Positions 42,673 through 45,033 of a DNA stretch of 45,033 bases are shown in pieces (position 1 is the first letter of the stretch; the number at the start of each line of letters is the position of its first letter). Source of the DNA: Bacteroidales bacterium (lineage in GTDB: Bacteria; Bacteroidota; Bacteroidia; Bacteroidales; Marinilabiliaceae); assembly GCA_017539645.1 (NCBI GenBank), contig JAFYCM010000056.1, positions 1 to 45,033 of the forward strand, written 5' to 3'. The position numbers were made by a program, and so were the translations under genes. Under the pieces are notes generated by a model. It ran no database searches and was not told where the DNA came from. It was given only the letters and a program-made list of their open reading frames with translations.

Positions 42673-44577
42673 CTATTTACAGCTAAGTATTTTATAATCA
42701 CGACCATAGCGAAGCATCTGTTCGTCATACGCTTCCGTGTAATCGATAGTTACGTCGCCATCGTCAGTTAGGTGCAATCGTGGATTTACGAAGCCCGAGA
42801 ATGGTTTTATGCCAAGTTTTTGGTAGCGTTCGCGAATCTCATGGTGAAGTTCGGCATCTATACGTACGCCATAGGTTTCGACCATATTGCGAGCAGCCTC
42901 ATAGTCGCCCGTAGATTTTATACGCTGAACTTCGCGGAGCAATTCGCCAAAAATCTGTCGAAGTGCCTGATAATCATATATTTTTATATAATGTTTACCG
43001 TCGCGCACAATCATCTTTACTGCACCAACCGGCGCACCCTTTTCTATTGCATACTTACTGATTAGCAACCTATTACGCATGTGCGACTCTTCCACATTTT
43101 TTCCTTCGGCTATGCGTGCAAGTTGCACAAGCATACCGCTGCGCAGATAGGCATCGTAGTGAGCCCAAGCCACGTCGAGCGAAGGAACAATGCCGAGTTC
43201 AATCATCTTTTCGTCGGCCATGAAGTAGAGCGCAAAGAGGTCAGCTCGCGCCTCTTCGAGTGTGCTACCATAGGCTTTGAGCGCATCGAGAGTGACGCCT
43301 TCGCGCATTCGTCCAGAACCGTGGCCGAGGCACTCGTGAAGCTGTGTATGCAGGTCGTCGGCAAGCGTACCCACAGCGCGCGTGCGGCGAACCTCATCTT
43401 CGTCATAGGCAAATTCGCTCAATACGCCGCCCGACTTGGCTGCCTCGTGGTGCGCGTGCGTGATGTTGCCAAGCGAAATAGACTTCGAGCCAAACTGCTC
43501 ACGAATCCATTCGGCATTAGGCAAGTTCACACCAATTGGCGTAGCTGGATAGCAGTCGCCAGCGAGCATCACAGCATTCACCACTCGCATACTTACGCCC
43601 GTGACTTGCGGTTTACGAAATTCAGCATCGATAGGTGAATGATCTTCGAACCACTGCGCATTCTCCGAAATCAACCGTATGCGCTCCGACGATGCCGTAT
43701 CGACAAGCTCCACTATCGACTCCCACGTGCCCTTGTAGCCAAGCGGATCGGAGTAAACCTCTATGAAGCCATTTATAAAATCGATAGCCGACTGCTTCTC
43801 GGTAACCCATTTCTTATTGTACTCGTCGAAAAGGCTCAAATCGCCTTTCTCATAATATGCAATGAGCGTGTTTATAATATCGCGTTGTAGCTCATTTTCA
43901 GCATATTGCGCTGCACGTTTCAGGTTTTCTACAATACGCTCGATGGCATCTGAATACATACCACCAATGCGCCAAACTTGTTCCTCGAACTCGCCATTAG
44001 CGTTACATACAAGCTTACTATTCAACGCATTACGTCCGGCATTTTTATAATATTGCTCAACATCACTCTGCGAAATTCCTTCGTAGAAATTCACAGCCGA
44101 CGACTTCACAAGGTCTACGCCGTTGTCGAGGCAAACTTTTTTAGGTTTATAATCTTTATCAAAGATCAATCGCGCCAAGCTTTCCTCTGCGCAGTCAGCA
44201 GACATACCAGTTTGTTTCTCGAAATCAGCTACTTGAGAGAGCCAATTATGAAACTCTTCGCGAGAAAATTCGGGTAAAAATTTATCATTACTATAATGAT
44301 GATGCACGCCCGAACAGAACCAAACACGCTTGGCATAAAGCGCCAAACGTTCATCGAGGTTGCCGTTTTGCTGCTGATGAGCATATATAGCATCGAGCGT
44401 ACGTAGCAACAGAATGGTCTCGTCACCGCCGTTCTGATGGAAGAGAATCTCGCGTCCCCACAGAGCTGCCTCGCTCAAATAATACAATAAAAACTTCTGA
44501 TTTTTAGACAATTGCTCAAATCCGCCAACCGAATAGCGCAAAATCTTGACATCAGCAAAACTATCTATTATGCTCAT
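42673..44577 (-). CDS. M49 family peptidase (dipeptidyl peptidase III-like)
   Basis: 634-aa zinc exopeptidase that removes dipeptides from oligopeptide N-termini. The zinc motif is HECLGH at residues 414-419, the variant known from Bacteroides thetaiotaomicron DPP III, rather than HELLGH. The second motif EEARAD is at 441-446. There is no signal peptide or lipobox, unlike many Bacteroidetes homologues, so it appears cytoplasmic. The start is supported by a promoter whose -7 box lies 24 bp upstream. It is the first gene of a four-gene operon with the GIN protein and two kinases. Confidence 0.92.
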   Translation of the reverse strand: MSIIDSFADVKILRYSVGGFEQLSKNQKFLLYYLSEAALWGREILFHQNGGDETILLLRTLDAIYAHQQQNGNLDERLALYAKRVWFCSGVHHHYSNDKFLPEFSREEFHNWLSQVADFEKQTGMSADCAEESLARLIFDKDYKPKKVCLDNGVDLVKSSAVNFYEGISQSDVEQYYKNAGRNALNSKLVCNANGEFEEQVWRIGGMYSDAIERIVENLKRAAQYAENELQRDIINTLIAYYEKGDLSLFDEYNKKWVTEKQSAIDFINGFIEVYSDPLGYKGTWESIVELVDTASSERIRLISENAQWFEDHSPIDAEFRKPQVTGVSMRVVNAVMLAGDCYPATPIGVNLPNAEWIREQFGSKSISLGNITHAHHEAAKSGGVLSEFAYDEDEVRRTRAVGTLADDLHTQLHECLGHGSGRMREGVTLDALKAYGSTLEEARADLFALYFMADEKMIELGIVPSLDVAWAHYDAYLRSGMLVQLARIAEGKNVEESHMRNRLLISKYAIEKGAPVGAVKMIVRDGKHYIKIYDYQALRQIFGELLREVQRIKSTGDYEAARNMVETYGVRIDAELHHEIRERYQKLGIKPFSGFVNPRLHLTDDGDVTIDYTEAYDEQMLRYGRDYKILSCK

Positions 44578-44601
44578 ATTTCACCATTTATTTCAGACTC
44601 G

Positions 44602-44633
44602 CAAAGTTATCTGACTTCTACCACATTTGTCAA
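44602..44633 (-). promoter_or_regulatory. Promoter of the M49 peptidase operon
   Basis: On the minus strand TTG (44633-44631), a 21-bp spacer and TAACTTTG (44609-44602) match the Bacteroidetes promoter consensus. The start codon is 24 bp downstream of the -7 box. Confidence 0.55.
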
Positions 44634-44676
44634 CTCTGAAATTAACAAATGGCAGATGTAGTTACTAAAAAGGAAA

Positions 44677-44701
44677 AGCCTCGCTCTTCTCGAACGGGGC
44701 T
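44677..44701 (-). terminator. Rho-independent terminator after the Lrp/AsnC gene
   Basis: On the minus strand AGCCCCGTTC and GAGCGAGGCT pair at 9 of 10 positions around GAGAA, and are followed by TTTCCTTTTTAG. It lies 29 bp after the stop. Confidence 0.7.
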
Positions 44702-44729
44702 TATTTATCTAATTGTCGATATTTATTGG

Positions 44730-45033
44730 CTAATCCATCGCAATTGATGGTTTGTCTGAGGGCTCTTTTATCTTGTCGTCGATGGAAATTTGGCGTTTGA
44801 AACTCTCTTCAAGCGAGATAATTGTCTCGGTAGCCGAGATACCCTCAATCTGCTGCAAACAGTCGTGAAGTATATACTTCATGTGCTCATTGCTCTTGGC
44901 ATATACCTTTATAAATATGGCATATTTACCAGTAGTATAATGACATTCAACTATTTGCGGAATCTTCTGCATTTGTTCCACAACACCATCGAAGTAGCTG
45001 GCATCTTTGAGGAATATACCTATGTAGGCACAC
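44730..45033 (-). CDS. Lrp/AsnC family transcriptional regulator (C-terminal part, cut by window edge)
   Basis: The open frame runs out of the right edge; the readable part begins AYIGIFLKDASYFDGVVEQM and continues to the stop at 44730. This is the C-terminal RAM (AsnC ligand-binding) domain, with IPQIVECHYTTGKYAIFIKV and the terminal ISATETIISLEESFKRQI. The N-terminal HTH lies outside the window. Family members sense amino acids and control their metabolism. The GTG at 44981 is internal, not a start. It forms its own transcript, ended by the hairpin at 44677. Confidence 0.92.
   Translation of the reverse strand, partial: CAYIGIFLKDASYFDGVVEQMQKIPQIVECHYTTGKYAIFIKVYAKSNEHMKYILHDCLQQIEGISATETIISLEESFKRQISIDDKIKEPSDKPSIAMD

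Overview
The window is chromosomal DNA from a member of the Bacteroidota, most likely the order Bacteroidales; I cannot settle the genus. The evidence is the gene content: a prolyl tripeptidyl peptidase of the Porphyromonas PtpA type, an M49 peptidase with the HECLGH motif known from Bacteroides, a patatin/BamA fusion, DUF5063, head-GIN and DUF721 proteins, and a pectate lyase with a type IX-like C-terminal domain. Several genes also have Bacteroidetes-type -7 boxes (TAnnTTTG).

Layout. Positions 1-905: two tandem copies of an unrecognised membrane protein, the first cut by the window edge. 1049-7267: ligA and a small partner gene, then convergently yigZ and a patatin-BamA protein, then yggS. 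7268-9087: a terminator, tRNA-Leu(CAG) on the minus strand and a Dcu-type C4-dicarboxylate carrier. 9267-12092: an exported M16 peptidase. 12093-12747: a decayed XRE-type regulator remnant and a small membrane protein. 12896-16225: recF, a DUF721/DciA-like gene and a shortened PtpA-like peptidase. 16320-17770: AT-rich accessory DNA with an orphan ORF, a 41-bp tandem array and a small membrane-anchored protein. 17819-24155: a tight plus-strand series (M20D amidohydrolase, FucP-type permease, DUF5063 protein, DEDDy exonuclease, RlmI-like methyltransferase, DEAD-box helicase). 24232-28006: nspC, an LptF/G permease, and a hemerythrin-like protein next to a LuxR-type regulator. 28055-34323 (minus): a RelA/SpoT synthetase, a secreted pectate lyase and an AraC-type regulator. 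34517-40003: an RND tripartite efflux operon divergent from the AraC gene. 40004-40355: a hairpin-rich repeat element. 40356-44577 (minus): a close-packed operon of M49 peptidase, head-GIN protein, InaA/Kdo-type kinase and BadF-type kinase. 44730-45033: an Lrp/AsnC regulator cut by the right edge.

How it works together. Most genes are housekeeping: DNA replication and repair (ligA, recF, DUF721), RNA metabolism (methyltransferase, helicase, exonuclease), stringent response (relA) and envelope assembly (patatin-BamA, LptF/G). Peptide use is prominent, with four peptidases or amidohydrolases (M16, PtpA-like, M20D, M49), as suits a peptide-fermenting anaerobe. AraC regulator plus RND pump form a plausible regulated efflux module.

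I found no phage, CRISPR, defence island or clearly new multi-gene system. The most unusual material is non-coding: a 41-bp tandem array, a six-hairpin element, two families of short repeats filling the spaces beside stop and start codons, a 12-bp inverted repeat upstream of the pectate lyase, and three copies of TGAGAAT between the AraC gene and the efflux operon.
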